Notes: generated by a model not told the origin, from the sequence alone. A stretch of 41,367 nucleotides of DNA from Verrucomicrobiota bacterium (GCA_018239845.1 JAFEGO010000066.1:1-41367); one strand, 5' to 3'. Positions 29,101 through 37,246 are shown, numbered from the stretch's first letter. Numbers and translations: made by a program.

Positions 29101-32100
29101 TCCCGAGCAAGCTAATCCGATATACGAATTCCGACGAATCGGATTGGTGATCAAAAATCAAGGGACCGGGTGGAATGACATACGTACCGGTGTAACTCGG
29201 GGTCCCCAAAGGCAAGCCACTCCCTTCCGCATACCGAATGGTCGTTTTCAGGTGATGATTGTCCTCGGCGAAATCCAATGACATCATATAGCCATTTCTA
29301 GCGAAGTCATCCCAGGCACTACCGCTGTCGCCAGGACTTGGAATATGAATATATTTCCTTGCTATATAAGTTTTGTTTCCCGGGGTCGCGAAATCGGACT
29401 TTCTGTATATATCAACCATCAGCGTATTATTCTCATTCGCGTATGCATATCCGGCATATAATCCAAAACGATAATGCTGTCCGGTCAGGAGAGGCGTCCC
29501 TCCACCGGCACTACCAAAGGAGGCCACTACGTTCTCATACGGCAGCCCCTGCGGATTGGCGCGTAATTCATCGATGGTTTTATTCTTCCATGTCGGTTTT
29601 CCCGCGCCGTCCATCACAACCTGATAACGGACCTCGCGGTCGATGCGGACAAACCAGGGCCGGTCAAGCTCCGTGGCCGCGCCAAAGGTCGCATCCGAAT
29701 TGCCCAAGAGATCCAGTTGCACACCCTTCTGGAAGTCCAAGGGAACCACCATCGTATGGTACTGCGGATCGGTCCCCGCACCGCGAGAAAACACTCCGTC
29801 GCGGGCATGCGGATTGAGCAGGGGCACGCCGTCCGGGCCCACGCCGTAGCGGGTCTGGGGCAGGATGCCCTTGTCCCAGTCGCCACCCGCGTCGGCCGCC
29901 TTGGGAGTGGCGCCAATGATGGTCAGCGTGCCGGGCACGTAAGTGACGGTATAATTCGCGGTCGATGCCGCCCCACTCACGTTAATCGCATAGCTGCCCA
30001 CAACAGAACCCAGGACGGCCGTCGTCGAATAGGAGGGTGAGATCACACTCGCCGGCATGTCACCATTCATCAAGCCCGTGAAAGAGGCGCCGAATGCAGG
30101 GTTGGCCGCCCCAACGGAGCGGGTCGCGTTCCTAGCCGTAATCGTCAGCGGCGCCTTGATGATGGTCAGGGCACCGGCAATGAACGAGCCAAATGAGTAG
30201 TTGCTGGATGCAAGGGTGCCGACGGCCGCGGTGATGACCGCAGTGCCGACTCCATCAACCGAGGTGGCGGTCGTGGCCAGCTGAGTCGCCCCGGTGATCC
30301 CGGAGGTAGCGAATGTTTCCGTATTCGCAAAGCCTGTGAGGGTAGCCGTAAGCTCCGGGTTGGGCGCACCGTAGACCCGGCTCTTGTTATCCGCCGTTAC
30401 TGTCAGCGGCGCCTTCGTGATGGTGAGCGTACCGTTGACGAGCGGGCCAAATGAATAGTTGCTTGATGTGAGCGTACCGACCGCCGCGGTGATGGTGGCG
30501 GTGCCGACTCCCGTAGTGGCCGTGGCCGTCGTGGTCGGTTGCGCCGCTCCCGTGACTCCGGACGTGGCGAGCGTCTCCCCATTCACAAAACCGGTGAGCG
30601 TCGCCGTGAACGCCGGATTGGCCGCACCGTAGACCCGGCTCTTGTTGTCCGCCGTGACCGTCAGCGCCGCCTTCGTGATCGTCAGTGTCCCGTTGACGAA
30701 CGGCCCGAACGAATAATTGCTGGCCGCGAGGGTGCCGATGGCCGCGGTTATGGTCGCGGTTCCGACGCTCGTGGTGGCCGTCGCCGTCGTGACGAGTTGA
30801 GCCGATCCCGTGACACCCGACGTACCGAGCGTCTCTCCGTTCACAAAGCCGGTGAGCGTCGCCGTGAACGCCGGATTGGCCGCACCGTAGACCCGGCTCT
30901 TGTTGTCCGCCGTGACCGTCAGCACCGCCTTCGTGATCGTCAGTGTGCCGTTGACCAGCGAACTGAAGGAATAGTTGCTCGATGCAAGCGAGCCTGCCGC
31001 CGCCGTGATAGGCGCGGTGCCAACACCCGTACTCGCCGTGGCCGTCGTGGTGCACCATGCCGTTCCCGTGACGCCGGACGTGCCGAGCGTCTCCCCGTTC
31101 ACAAAGCCGGTGAGCGTGGCGGTAAATGTCGGGTTCGCGCCACCATAGACCCGGCTCTTATCTTCCGCCGTCACCGTAAGCGGCGCCTTGGTCACCACTA
31201 GGTTACCACCGGCGCTATAGCTAAACTTGTAGTTGGCTGAACTCAACGTGCCCACTGAGATTATGATCGGATAACTACCCGGTGCTGAACTGATCGTGGC
31301 CGCCGTGGTCACAGAGGGATATCCCGTGACGCCAGACGTACTGGCGTTTTCTCCATTCACATAGCCAACGGTAAAGATAGAAAAATTTGGATCGGCGGCA
31401 CCATATGTCCTAGTTGCGTTCGCCGCCGAAAACGTGAGAGTCGCCTTATCGACAATCATTGTGCCCGAAACCGGTGTGCCAGTGTAGTTAGGACTGTTGA
31501 TCGTTGCCACTACCGTATAACTGCCCACGGCGATCGGGGCCGTGCTGCTGCCGTTGTAAGTGCAGGCGACACTGACGCCTGAGGGAGTCGTGCTCGCTGT
31601 CACCGTGTGCGCCATGCCGCTGTAGCTCTGGGCAAGATTTACCAAGGCAATCGTCGCGGTCGCCTTGGCTATTACGAGCGCATCCGTAGCTGTACCCGCG
31701 TAATTGTCGTCGTTGATCGTGCCTACCACTGTGTAGCTGCCAGCATTGATGGGGACGAGCGCGGATCCATTATAGGTGTATGAAACAGAGAGTCCTGCGG
31801 GAGCGGTCGTGGCGGCCACATTTTTGCTTCCCCCATCATAGGTCACACTCAAGCCGCTCAGCACAATCGACGCAGTCGCCTTGTTTACCACAAGCGTATT
31901 CGTGACCGAACCCATGTAATTGGCATCGTTGATCGTAGCCACTACACCATAATTTCCCGCATTAGTCGGCGCCGTGCTGCTGCCCTCGTAGGCATACGTA
32001 ACATTGAGGCCGGCGGGGCTGGTGTTCGACGTTACGGTACGAGCAGATCCATTATAGGTCTGACTTAAATTACCCAGCGTCACCGTAGCAGCGGCCTTGG

Positions 32101-35100
32101 CCACGACCAAGGTGCCTGTGAGCGATTTCTCGTAGTTGTCATCGTTAACCGTGGCCACCACCGTATAGCTACCGGCTGCGGTCGGCGCCGTGCTGCTGCC
32201 ATCGTAGGTAAAATTGACGCTGAGCCCGACGGGGAACGTGGTCGCCGTCAATGTGCGCGGCGATCCGTTATAGGTCTGCCCAAGATTGTTGATGGTCAAT
32301 GCCGCCGCCGCCTTGTTCACAACCAACGTCCCCGATGCGGTACCCTGGTAATTTATATCATTGATCGTCGCCACCACGGCATAGGTCCCCACCACGGTCG
32401 GAGGCGTATTGCCACCGTTGTAGGTATAATCGAAGGTGAGTCCGCCAACAGTCGTCGTCGCAAATACAGGAAGCGGAGATCCGTCGTAAGTTCGAGAGAG
32501 ATAGGCCGGCAATAACGTCACCGACAGCAACGCCTTGGTGATCGTCAGCTTGCCCGCCGTGAAACTAAACTGGTAGTTGGCGGCGGCGAGCGTACCGGCC
32601 GATACATAGACTGAGGCGTTGCTACCTGCCGGCGTGACGGCTTGCGCAGACGTGGACAATGCAGGGGCACCGCTCAATACCGCAGCCGTATCGCCGTTCA
32701 AAAAGCCGGAGTAGGTCACCGTGAGCGTCGGATCCGGCGCAAGATAACTCCGGGTCTGGTCATCGGCTGTGACCATGAGCGTGGCCTTGGTGATGGTCAG
32801 CGTACCATTGACGAAGTTGGCGAACGAGTAATTACCCGCGGCAAGGGTTCCAATCGCCGGTGTAATAGCCGCCGTGCCCACTCCAGTCGTGAGTGGAGGC
32901 GGCGTAGGCACGCCAGCGGATCCCGTGACGCCGGATGTGCCTAGCGTTTCTCCATTCACGAAGCCGCTGAGCGTGGCCGTGAATGTCGGATTTTCCGCAC
33001 CATAGACCCGGCTCTTGTTATCGGCGGTGACCGTCAGCGGCGCCTTGTTCACCGTCACGGTGGCCGAAGCGGACCCTGCATAGTTGGCATCGTTGATTGT
33101 ACCGACCACGGTGTAATCGCCTGCGTTGGTCGGAGCCGTGCTGCTACCATTGTAAGTATAAGTGACGGTGAGCCCGGCCGGACTCGTCGTCGCCGTCGCG
33201 GCGTGGGCCAATCCATTGTAAGTGGAAGTCAGACTCCCAAGCGTCACACTCGCGGTCGCTTTGGCTATCGTCAGGGTACCGGTCGCCGTGCCCTGGTAAA
33301 TGGCATCATTGATCGTGGCTACTACCATATAGCTGCCGACATTGGTTGGAGCCGTGGACGAGCCGTTGTAAGTGAAATTGATCGTCAACCCAGCGGGCGA
33401 CGTCGTCGCAGTCGCCGCGCGCCCAGATCCATTGTAAGTTTGGCTCAGGCTGCCGAGCGTCACACCCGCTGCTGCCTTGTCGATGACCAGCGTACCACTC
33501 GCTGCACCTTGGTAGTTGCTGTCATTGATCGTGCCAACCACCGTATAGTTGCCGATGTTGGTCGGAGCCGTGGACGAGCCGTTGTAAGTAAATCCGACAC
33601 TCAGTCCTGCCGGGATCGTGGTCGCCGTCGCAGTCTTCGTGCTGCCGTCGTACATCGTACTCAAGTTACCCAGAGTCACTGTCGCGGCCCCCTTCCCGAT
33701 TACCATCGTGCCCGTAGCCGTGCCCGAATAACCACTGTCGTTGACAGTAGCCACCACCGCGTAGCTGCCGGCATTGACCGGAAGCGTGGACGACCCGTTG
33801 TAAGTTACAACGGCGGTCAGCCCTGCCGGAACCGTGGTCACCGTGGGCGTCTTCGCAGTCCCATCATAGGTCGCACTCAGATTGCTCAGATAAACAACCG
33901 ATGTTGGACCAATCGTCAGCGTACCCGTCGCCGTGCCTTGGTAGTTGGTGTCGCTGATCGTGCCCACCACAGTGTAAGTGCCTTGATTGGTCGGCGAGGT
34001 CGACGAACCGTTGTATTTAAATGTAACAGTAAGCCCCGACGGCGACGTGGTTGCCGTCGCCGCCTTCGGGCTCCCGTCGTAAGTTGCACTTAGATTGCCC
34101 AAGGTCACCGTCGCTGCGGCTTTGTTGATGATCAGAGTGCCTGTTTTCGTCCCTGAGTAATTGATGTTGTTGATCGTGCCCACCACGGTGTAGCTACCGC
34201 CATTGGTCGGGGGCGTCGACGAACCATTGTAGGTGAATGTGACGTCCATCCCTGCGGGTGAAGTGGTGGCCGTCGCCGTCTTCGGGCTCCCATCGTAGGT
34301 TGCGCTCAGGCTGCCCAAAGTAACCGTCGCCGCAGCCTTGGCGATGACCAAGGTGCCGGTTTTCGTACCTGAGTAATTGATATCGCTAACCGTACCCACC
34401 ACCGCGTAGCTACCGGCATTGACGGGAGCAGTACTACTCCCATCGTAAGTGAAAGTAACGTTAAGTCCAGAAGGGTTCGTGGCCGCCGTCACGACACGAG
34501 TCGACCCATTATAGGTTTGGCTAAGACCGTTAAGCGTCACTGTGGTGGCAGCTTTTTTGTTCACAATCATCGTACCCGTAGCTGCCCCCATGTAATTGGC
34601 GTCATCGATCGTACCCACCACGGTATAGCTACCGGCATTGAAAGGCGCCGTGTCACTCCCATCGTAGGTAAAAACCACGTAGCGCCCAACGGGATAGGTT
34701 GTCGCCGTCGCAAGACGGGGTGAACCTGGTGAGTAGTTCTGGGTGAGGCCGCCGAGCGTCACCGTGGCGGTTGCCTTGTTCACCGTCAGGGTGCCTGGAG
34801 TAAAGGTGGCGAATTGGTACCAGGACGATTGAAGCGATCCCACTGAGGCGGTGATGGGGTAGGTACCCACCGGCGATGATGTTACCGCGGTCGTCGACAG
34901 AGCAGGAGCTCCGATAGCATTGGGCGAGGTGTCGCCATTGACCATCCCTGAATAGCTCACGGTCAGTGTGGGATTGGCCTCTTGGTATGCCTTGGATACG
35001 TTATCTACGATTACCGTGAGCGGCGCCTTGTTCAGCGTTAGCGTGCCCGTGGCCGTGCCCGTGTAAGTCGCGTCGTTGACCGTGGCCACCACGGTGTAGC

Positions 35101-35311
35101 TTCCAGGCTGATAGGGAACAGTGGACGATCCATCATAGGTAAACGTGACATCCAATCCCGCCGGCACGGTCGTCGCTGTCACGGCGTGGTACGATCCATA
35201 CGTCTGCGTGAGATTGCCCAGGGTCACCGTCGCGGTGTCCGCCCGGGCGGACGACGTACCGAGCCAAATACTTGTCACCGTCAGAACAACCGACAGGAAA
35301 TATCGTTTCAT
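20132..35311 (-). CDS. Giant secreted MBG-transglutaminase-RHS protein with nuclease-like toxin tip
   Basis: 5059 residues in one uninterrupted frame. Signal peptide 1-24 (MKRYFLSVVLTVTSIWLGTS...). Residues 25 to about 1795: about 23 MBG-type repeats, 14 of a 70-residue form ('VTLGSLSATYDGSPKTAT') and 9 of an 80-86-residue form ('VTADNKSRVYGAANPAFTA'). About 2148-2310: galactose-binding-like domain ('DGSFEQPQL'). About 2370-2490: transglutaminase-like domain ('SPWEQCALLVYLLRQAGVPA', 'VNYPWVAAYVEGRWVHLFPW'). From about 3105: DUF6531-like start ('VNSTTGEFYQDNIDLRL'), YD repeats, RHS core to about 4772 ('YYLGARYYDPTAGRFISPDP'). The tip (4775-5059) has 'LDAHHVGQKAVM' and 'VGHTIRGPNG', an HNH-like nuclease pattern. 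A shell-forming RHS contact toxin is inferred; the MBG stalk suggests surface display. An immunity candidate follows directly. Confidence 0.9.
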   Translation of the reverse strand: MKRYFLSVVLTVTSIWLGTSSARADTATVTLGNLTQTYGSYHAVTATTVPAGLDVTFTYDGSSTVPYQPGSYTVVATVNDATYTGTATGTLTLNKAPLTVIVDNVSKAYQEANPTLTVSYSGMVNGDTSPNAIGAPALSTTAVTSSPVGTYPITASVGSLQSSWYQFATFTPGTLTVNKATATVTLGGLTQNYSPGSPRLATATTYPVGRYVVFTYDGSDTAPFNAGSYTVVGTIDDANYMGAATGTMIVNKKAATTVTLNGLSQTYNGSTRVVTAATNPSGLNVTFTYDGSSTAPVNAGSYAVVGTVSDINYSGTKTGTLVIAKAAATVTLGSLSATYDGSPKTATATTSPAGMDVTFTYNGSSTPPTNGGSYTVVGTINNINYSGTKTGTLIINKAAATVTLGNLSATYDGSPKAATATTSPSGLTVTFKYNGSSTSPTNQGTYTVVGTISDTNYQGTATGTLTIGPTSVVYLSNLSATYDGTAKTPTVTTVPAGLTAVVTYNGSSTLPVNAGSYAVVATVNDSGYSGTATGTMVIGKGAATVTLGNLSTMYDGSTKTATATTIPAGLSVGFTYNGSSTAPTNIGNYTVVGTINDSNYQGAASGTLVIDKAAAGVTLGSLSQTYNGSGRAATATTSPAGLTINFTYNGSSTAPTNVGSYMVVATINDAIYQGTATGTLTIAKATASVTLGSLTSTYNGLAHAATATTSPAGLTVTYTYNGSSTAPTNAGDYTVVGTINDANYAGSASATVTVNKAPLTVTADNKSRVYGAENPTFTATLSGFVNGETLGTSGVTGSAGVPTPPPLTTGVGTAAITPAIGTLAAGNYSFANFVNGTLTITKATLMVTADDQTRSYLAPDPTLTVTYSGFLNGDTAAVLSGAPALSTSAQAVTPAGSNASVYVSAGTLAAANYQFSFTAGKLTITKALLSVTLLPAYLSRTYDGSPLPVFATTTVGGLTFDYTYNGGNTPPTVVGTYAVVATINDINYQGTASGTLVVNKAAAALTINNLGQTYNGSPRTLTATTFPVGLSVNFTYDGSSTAPTAAGSYTVVATVNDDNYEKSLTGTLVVAKAAATVTLGNLSQTYNGSARTVTSNTSPAGLNVTYAYEGSSTAPTNAGNYGVVATINDANYMGSVTNTLVVNKATASIVLSGLSVTYDGGSKNVAATTAPAGLSVSYTYNGSALVPINAGSYTVVGTINDDNYAGTATDALVIAKATATIALVNLAQSYSGMAHTVTASTTPSGVSVACTYNGSSTAPIAVGSYTVVATINSPNYTGTPVSGTMIVDKATLTFSAANATRTYGAADPNFSIFTVGYVNGENASTSGVTGYPSVTTAATISSAPGSYPIIISVGTLSSANYKFSYSAGGNLVVTKAPLTVTAEDKSRVYGGANPTFTATLTGFVNGETLGTSGVTGTAWCTTTATASTGVGTAPITAAAGSLASSNYSFSSLVNGTLTITKAVLTVTADNKSRVYGAANPAFTATLTGFVNGETLGTSGVTGSAQLVTTATATTSVGTATITAAIGTLAASNYSFGPFVNGTLTITKAALTVTADNKSRVYGAANPAFTATLTGFVNGETLATSGVTGAAQPTTTATATTGVGTATITAAVGTLTSSNYSFGPLVNGTLTITKAPLTVTADNKSRVYGAPNPELTATLTGFANTETFATSGITGATQLATTATSVDGVGTAVITAAVGTLASSNYSFGSFIAGALTIIKAPLTITARNATRSVGAANPAFGASFTGLMNGDMPASVISPSYSTTAVLGSVVGSYAINVSGAASTANYTVTYVPGTLTIIGATPKAADAGGDWDKGILPQTRYGVGPDGVPLLNPHARDGVFSRGAGTDPQYHTMVVPLDFQKGVQLDLLGNSDATFGAATELDRPWFVRIDREVRYQVVMDGAGKPTWKNKTIDELRANPQGLPYENVVASFGSAGGGTPLLTGQHYRFGLYAGYAYANENNTLMVDIYRKSDFATPGNKTYIARKYIHIPSPGDSGSAWDDFARNGYMMSLDFAEDNHHLKTTIRYAEGSGLPLGTPSYTGTYVIPPGPLIFDHQSDSSEFVYRISLLGMVLYPDGPGAPTYGSMTKWWASSGDSSIYAINSYGYSLDFDDRGPWQSTFIHQPHFESVPAPSGYTAGNYSLSAIPNGTPVLADGSFEQPQLAAGQFASGPAVVSSAWTFKPVDAFGYLTAYLAQNGSAYNNPSAPDGSQVAILQRDGWIRQSVVFPSAGTYVLSLQVAKRSIDPSAKAVAFTVDGVAVDTIVPGDIAFQEYVTRTFTVEAGMRTLQLTGVDHDVDTSTFIDKVRIEAFVPMANSAAATPVNPSSYTELDHSPELRRHPILDKFVADMGNDPIALTNYVINEIEVTDALSYNQEGEVSSKSVNQGGVSRGALATYMEGQGSPWEQCALLVYLLRQAGVPAAYMEAGHDKLRMLDADISKVLRVQLSGAVNNVGALYGAQGDHLVAVNYPWVAAYVEGRWVHLFPWLKDTEVTEGYNPYDFLPSDYNSGRRWVNKYLQLDPAIHALGADDTVAELFPKFIAQSLKESAPTLSMDDMGVHYRNRRSNVSRWQDFRPAVQIQGRSVPLESLQTKTGIFDTVTVTVSSHSHPEKKIETGTLRLLDLHNRRLIVEATSLGGNNHTLGLRLAPFRPAAIGENQFTNDADLLVAQRKTTTLNSSDALIDIAIAHSRHINFPRNQAGSYGYWDRYLGQNFSPLDYTKTVQISKGDLAAICINDGRVTDRMLQTHAEDHWKLERQRGIDPSSVDGEEANRILTYLMGMTYYRNTSHFDEINTALHKRHIVSQFAVGLSKFFARRINGALPNDGEIILNQAGVDMYLREDGAVSNGTIHADSAVPFGVNVMDYLPVWITASSAEEHNTIRNFFGDDGAISTVRLLKLSQQDGHGGMIWLTKDNYYAAGNVLYTVDGVTKALKDWDPGVWSSLSSAFGDITLRDFTYAYITPGPMVSSGHAYKGMGALIYGQSLGQALISGNMAGLANGGFGGVPIEQYISGYGTVVWVNGHIALIRLEPYNVNEKPVTNIAPANTNPNDMFVYLDRFDHDKAYVLTKAQAKQLALMRTRNPGISLVDALKRSADKGDLSDPSFLKRTWSMVSDPVNSTTGEFYQDNIDLRLDGPMPLEVRRSYSSKQLASNEFGYGWLFGYNPYLTITDDQSIIQAADADGSVVAYSRQGTADVWMPSFTSNPDASNLTGGVTNLYNARIVRSVEGANTLYTLSTASGATRIYRIRQFPVTGMTRERPYLDKWSDNRGNYHLFTYGTDSMANDYGKIARIQSSNGNAVNFAYDVYGHILEAFTVDGRLVRYTYDDSGNLTEVKLPDGSIHRYEYGTEMTSVPVFDEAGYMAANGDTVTDWLYESHWETHQGPDGNEVTEEVRNHPDATPLDHYNAVGRMVGLDPGGRTDVPTSSHLIVRESKPDGRILENTYDADRRVTQQKATVGTDLKPVVNATFDYSETGKTKIRDAYYSVTHKETVYEYADGLVHKVTDELGRTIETNWYSITDTTDGAYPRSVKNVRDKRGLFSEYKYDSHGNVKELKVTGDLDGDPATAAQTVTTTSVYNARNQPVSVTDPAGITTQFYYTNTDYPFLPTSVVTLKGSVQLREDKMEYGARSSATTPGTLFSRGLLVRKYAAFGTSDVAQTDFDYSPAGFLSQQTGYTGTTDPSVVVNYAYNLRGELVESRDGDDRRTVYSYDAMGRTTVKDVRDETGRTLGLWRTYYNGNGEMAWVDGPRSGPEDWVRRNYDGAGRIKEELTWRSQAKADGSGVEAPSGDAQFARTTYVHDLFGNLVASISPRGHAIAMTYDEIGQLKTRSYFASTNTAGTPLRTESFEYEPGGGLAQHTNPLGGVTKKFYTSTGQLRRQENPDDSAQEWRYYPDGRLQKEILRNGSYWETTYDEVARTVTRTLKSSAGSTLATEVTVSDRRGNIVSRTDAEGKTFGTTYDGLNRPRITIGPAATSTTGQQVSTTYYGASAKTFVVVNGALERSTTTTDALSRTVRSETKDASGTVVHVTAYGYSDDHNAITVTEGTGAGAIVSTVYTDTSGRPLLSRFADGKFVLNRYDLAGNLLSSTDEMGRTTRHAYDALGQLKQDELSDGTTTVYAYDAAGNRISRAMANGQLLSSAVFDNAGRMTSAKLQPAYGAAATRQFGYSYYPVGNIWAGLPWQTTDPRGTVFTTTYDAFLRPYTVTSDGTGSETDQTTTYLYDKRGLPLSITQISADSVACPSTVVTRGYDDYGQIIDEQTTIAGVLKTHLTQTWDAAGRRHSLDKGAGITSLGSGAGISRIFGYRADGALGNVTVGGQSFDFGYQDNGLLSSRSGAGWAFAVQSRDARGRITGAATTVSGGTPLIESLGWRDDSKITSYSIQRQGAGTWNESRAYSYTDRGQLAAESYVNAVGASQSLTYQFDGNTTGGLGVRTSAYRDASWRVTGNAINDFGRTIEESLNGAPRTILTAGTAPGASSVYLRLDGAKIPWVDFNPADSVGTWSAVVDLKPRSYSLTAIASTGTMGPQTFEVTPQPVTVTSKYDDNGNVTDRLYSDGKTQVLKWDGLGRLIRMTQRDAFNAGFTWSAVYDGLGRRLQTTYQSVRAGANAGDALTTGSWYDPQVEFLEIAATVSGERVWKVYGPDLNGRYGSLQGTGGLEATVIESSGTTKGVINDLSGNGVASVSAGVVSWFNTRVSAYGPLPESWAEPFTEPARLAEATAWRGRRIDPTGFYYLGARYYDPTAGRFISPDPMGHGASMSLYDFANGDPVNYFDPDGRFGKAFGSEAYDLGETLDNGLGEFYNTGQDFFTAGMSLYMQGDIPPDLMFSSQVFNASDSVNVNYLGIDFNANALVGTAQAATFGATNAVSGGYNLATGDFKAAQSDFTAAFLGLAGAKLGADAQGMKTGMFYLSEANAPAAVAAGMRAQILANINESRAARAASNFGQSAAESVPGKFSVGIYGDIRGTVSGLDAHHVGQKAVMEKLIPGYDPATAPSILVRKVGHTIRGPNGIVSRSTEGFTSARDVIARDIMELRRVYPDVPNSKLQELIQLNKDLYPSVRK
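30380..31180 (-). repeat. Near-identical 258-bp DNA repeats in the MBG stalk
   Basis: Successive copies repeat at 258 bp (86 codons), for example 'cttgttgtccgccgtgaccg' at 30641 and 30899. Recent tandem duplication within the coding frame; can change stalk length by recombination. Confidence 0.7.
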
Positions 35312-35751
35312 CTTTATAAGTTAGCAGGCTTGGATTTTAAATTTATTTGCACCCCAAACCGATGACGGCTCGGAAAGGGCGATGGAGCGGAAAAACCGTG
35401 TTTTGCTCGCGAGACCTATCACCACAGCGCAGGCTCAGACCTGTCATTCCTGCTCCGTATCGGGAGGGATGCTGACGCAAAGGCTGCGGCATTTGGCGCA
35501 GGGACTGCAGAGGAACTCAATGCGAGCAAAGTCAACGCGGGGGCGTTCTTCATGATCGTTGGGGCAGGGATGAGCAGTGCCGTATTTTCGGCCGACCCTG
35601 CTCACCCTCGCTAAACTTCTCGACCGTTTCTCGCGTATCCACAATCCAAACTCTTATATTATTTTACGTCAAAAGACGTAAAACTCGCCAAACCATATGA
35701 CATTTCCGTAACAGTCGCTTCCTCATTCACGCCGGAAAGCCACCGAGATCC
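35312..35751. other. Gap between the RHS and response-regulator genes
   Basis: 440 bp with the inverted repeat at 35662-35683. The only ORF (35444-35644, minus, 66 aa, with 'CSPCAKC') has no support beyond its cysteines. Confidence 0.5.
35662..35683. promoter_or_regulatory. 9-bp inverted repeat
   Basis: ttttacgtc-aaaa-gacgtaaaa, perfect. It may be a terminator for the response-regulator gene or an operator (ACGTC..GACGT). Confidence 0.55.
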
Positions 35752-36390
35752 CTACTCCGCAAAACCGAAGCTCAGGCCAAACGCGACCAGTTTAAGGCTG
35801 CTTTTAATACTCAGCTTTCGCAGCAGATTGCTTCTATGGGTTTTTACCGTCCGCGGCGCTATGCCCAGTGCAAGGCCGATCTCCTGATCGGTCTTGCACT
35901 GGGCGATTTGCGCCAAGATCTGACACTCCCATGGCGAGAGGATCTTGAAAGGTGAATTGGCGGGGTTCAACTGACTTCGCCAGATGGATTCGAACCGCGC
36001 ACAAAAATAACTCTGTCCCGCAAGTACCGCCACAACCGCTTCGCGCAACATCGCCACGGTGCTGGTCTCCTTGTCCACAAAACCAGCCACTCGAGACTGC
36101 ATCACCCGGTGCACAGTGCCGGCATTGCAACAACCCGAGACAAGCAGGAACCGCGGTGCGCGACAAGCCTGCTTGAATATCTCCATGAGCACATAGCCGT
36201 TCATATCCGAAAGGTGGCTATCCAATAGCACGATATCCGGGTCTTGTGCCTTGATCAGGTCCAGACCCGCGCCACCGGTCTTCGCTACGCCCATGACCTC
36301 GCAATTAAGCTCGGTTTCGCAGACCCTGACCAACAAGTCGCGAAACATATCCTGGCCATCCACCACCACCACGCGTCCCTTGCGTGGCAT
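35752..36390 (-). CDS. NarL/FixJ-family response regulator
   Basis: 212 residues from ATG 36390 (MPRKGRVVVV); a 27-codon extension to 36471 has no ribosome binding site. REC domain: acidic pocket D11, phospho-Asp 57 ('PDIVLLDSHLSD'), Lys in 'GFVDKETS'. C-terminal LuxR HTH: 'LSPWECQILAQIAQCKTDQE' and 'APRTVKTHRSNLLRKL'. No histidine kinase is nearby, so its partner is elsewhere. It lies 440 bp upstream of the giant RHS gene on the same strand; regulation of that gene is possible but unproven. Confidence 0.9.
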   Translation of the reverse strand: MPRKGRVVVVDGQDMFRDLLVRVCETELNCEVMGVAKTGGAGLDLIKAQDPDIVLLDSHLSDMNGYVLMEIFKQACRAPRFLLVSGCCNAGTVHRVMQSRVAGFVDKETSTVAMLREAVVAVLAGQSYFCARFESIWRSQLNPANSPFKILSPWECQILAQIAQCKTDQEIGLALGIAPRTVKTHRSNLLRKLSIKSSLKLVAFGLSFGFAE

Positions 36391-36559
36391 CACCTCACCA
36401 GACAGGCACGGGGCAATCGGACTTACGTCGGGATATTCCAGTAAGCCAACCGTCACAGGAAACCTCCACATTCAAAATTTTGGGCCTGGGGTTTTGGCCA
36501 GATTGAGGGACTCATTCCTTCAATTCAGCAGCCCTTCGGCGCAAAGGGCAGAGCCTAAA

Positions 36560-36577
36560 CTACCGGATTCCCGGTAG
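36560..36577. promoter_or_regulatory. Inverted repeat upstream of the response regulator
   Basis: ctaccgg-attc-ccggtag, perfect 7-bp arms, 170 bp upstream of ATG 36390. Candidate regulator site. Confidence 0.4.
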
Positions 36578-37246
36578 CGCCATTTCCCTACCATCCCGAC
36601 CGGTTAATAACTAAACGCACGGCAACGACCTTTTGTTAGTTCGAGATCGATTTTGATGAGAATTCAGACGGCCGCATATTCCTCTGCACTGGCTAGAGAG
36701 ATAGTCGTCTCGGCCACACTTGATTGCCGCCACCCACTATGAACGGCAGACGGTTGGACATGCGCGACCAAAATATTAGCTACTGTCGTATCGATGGGCT
36801 CTCCGAGCGCTTGCGCGCTGGCTGTACTGTAATCGCCTTTTCGCCATATAGACATGTCGCTCGTTCGCTCCACCTTGCGGCCGCAGGACCGACCCTCAGC
36901 GAGGGGCTTATAATTGGCGCGGGGCCGGGTATCGACGCGCACCTAGTGGCAGACTAACGACGTTGAGCGGCTTCCATGTAGTGTTCGGGTTGTGACGACA
37001 GGGGACAGAGACAAGCTTGTCTTTCGGGTAGGAGGCGGGTCCCATGCCTGGGCGGCTGGCTTAGTCGGAACAGTCGATGCAATCGGTTGCATCTCGATTC
37101 GAAACATTGTCAGGAATTCCACGCTGATCGTGCTTTGCGGCCGACGCCTCTTCCACTAGTTTCCTGCTACACAACTCTGCTACACACAGGGATTGTGGTG
37201 ATTCATAACTCGTTAATTATCAATGTAAAGATCATCGTGGATTACT
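36578..37246. other. Gene-free interval at the right end of the island
   Basis: No convincing gene. Holds the second copy of the 27-bp ssrA-upstream repeat (36906-36932), a hairpin gatgcaa-tcgg-ttgcatc (37076-37093), and two copies of ctgctacaca at 37164 and 37177, 13 bp apart. The latter could be recombinase arm sites near attR. Confidence 0.55.
36906..36932 (+). repeat. 27-bp repeat, copy 2 (inside the island)
   Basis: 26/27 identity with 8613-8639 beside ssrA; 340 bp from the att repeat, compared with 433 bp in the ssrA copy. The body between does not resemble tmRNA. Confidence 0.8.

Noticed and set aside
30380..31180. Possible CRISPR array from regular repeats
   Set aside because: The repeats are 258-bp coding duplications in frame, not 25-40-bp repeats with unique spacers.
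20226..34723. Many plus-strand ORFs opposite the giant RHS gene
   Set aside because: Shadows; several are Arg/His-rich readings of the MBG repeats.
35444..35644. 66-aa cysteine-containing minus ORF
   Set aside because: No start signal and no family; cysteine spacing alone does not make a zinc ribbon.
36664..36942. 92-aa minus ORF near attR
   Set aside because: No family, no ribosome binding site, and it runs through the 27-bp repeat.
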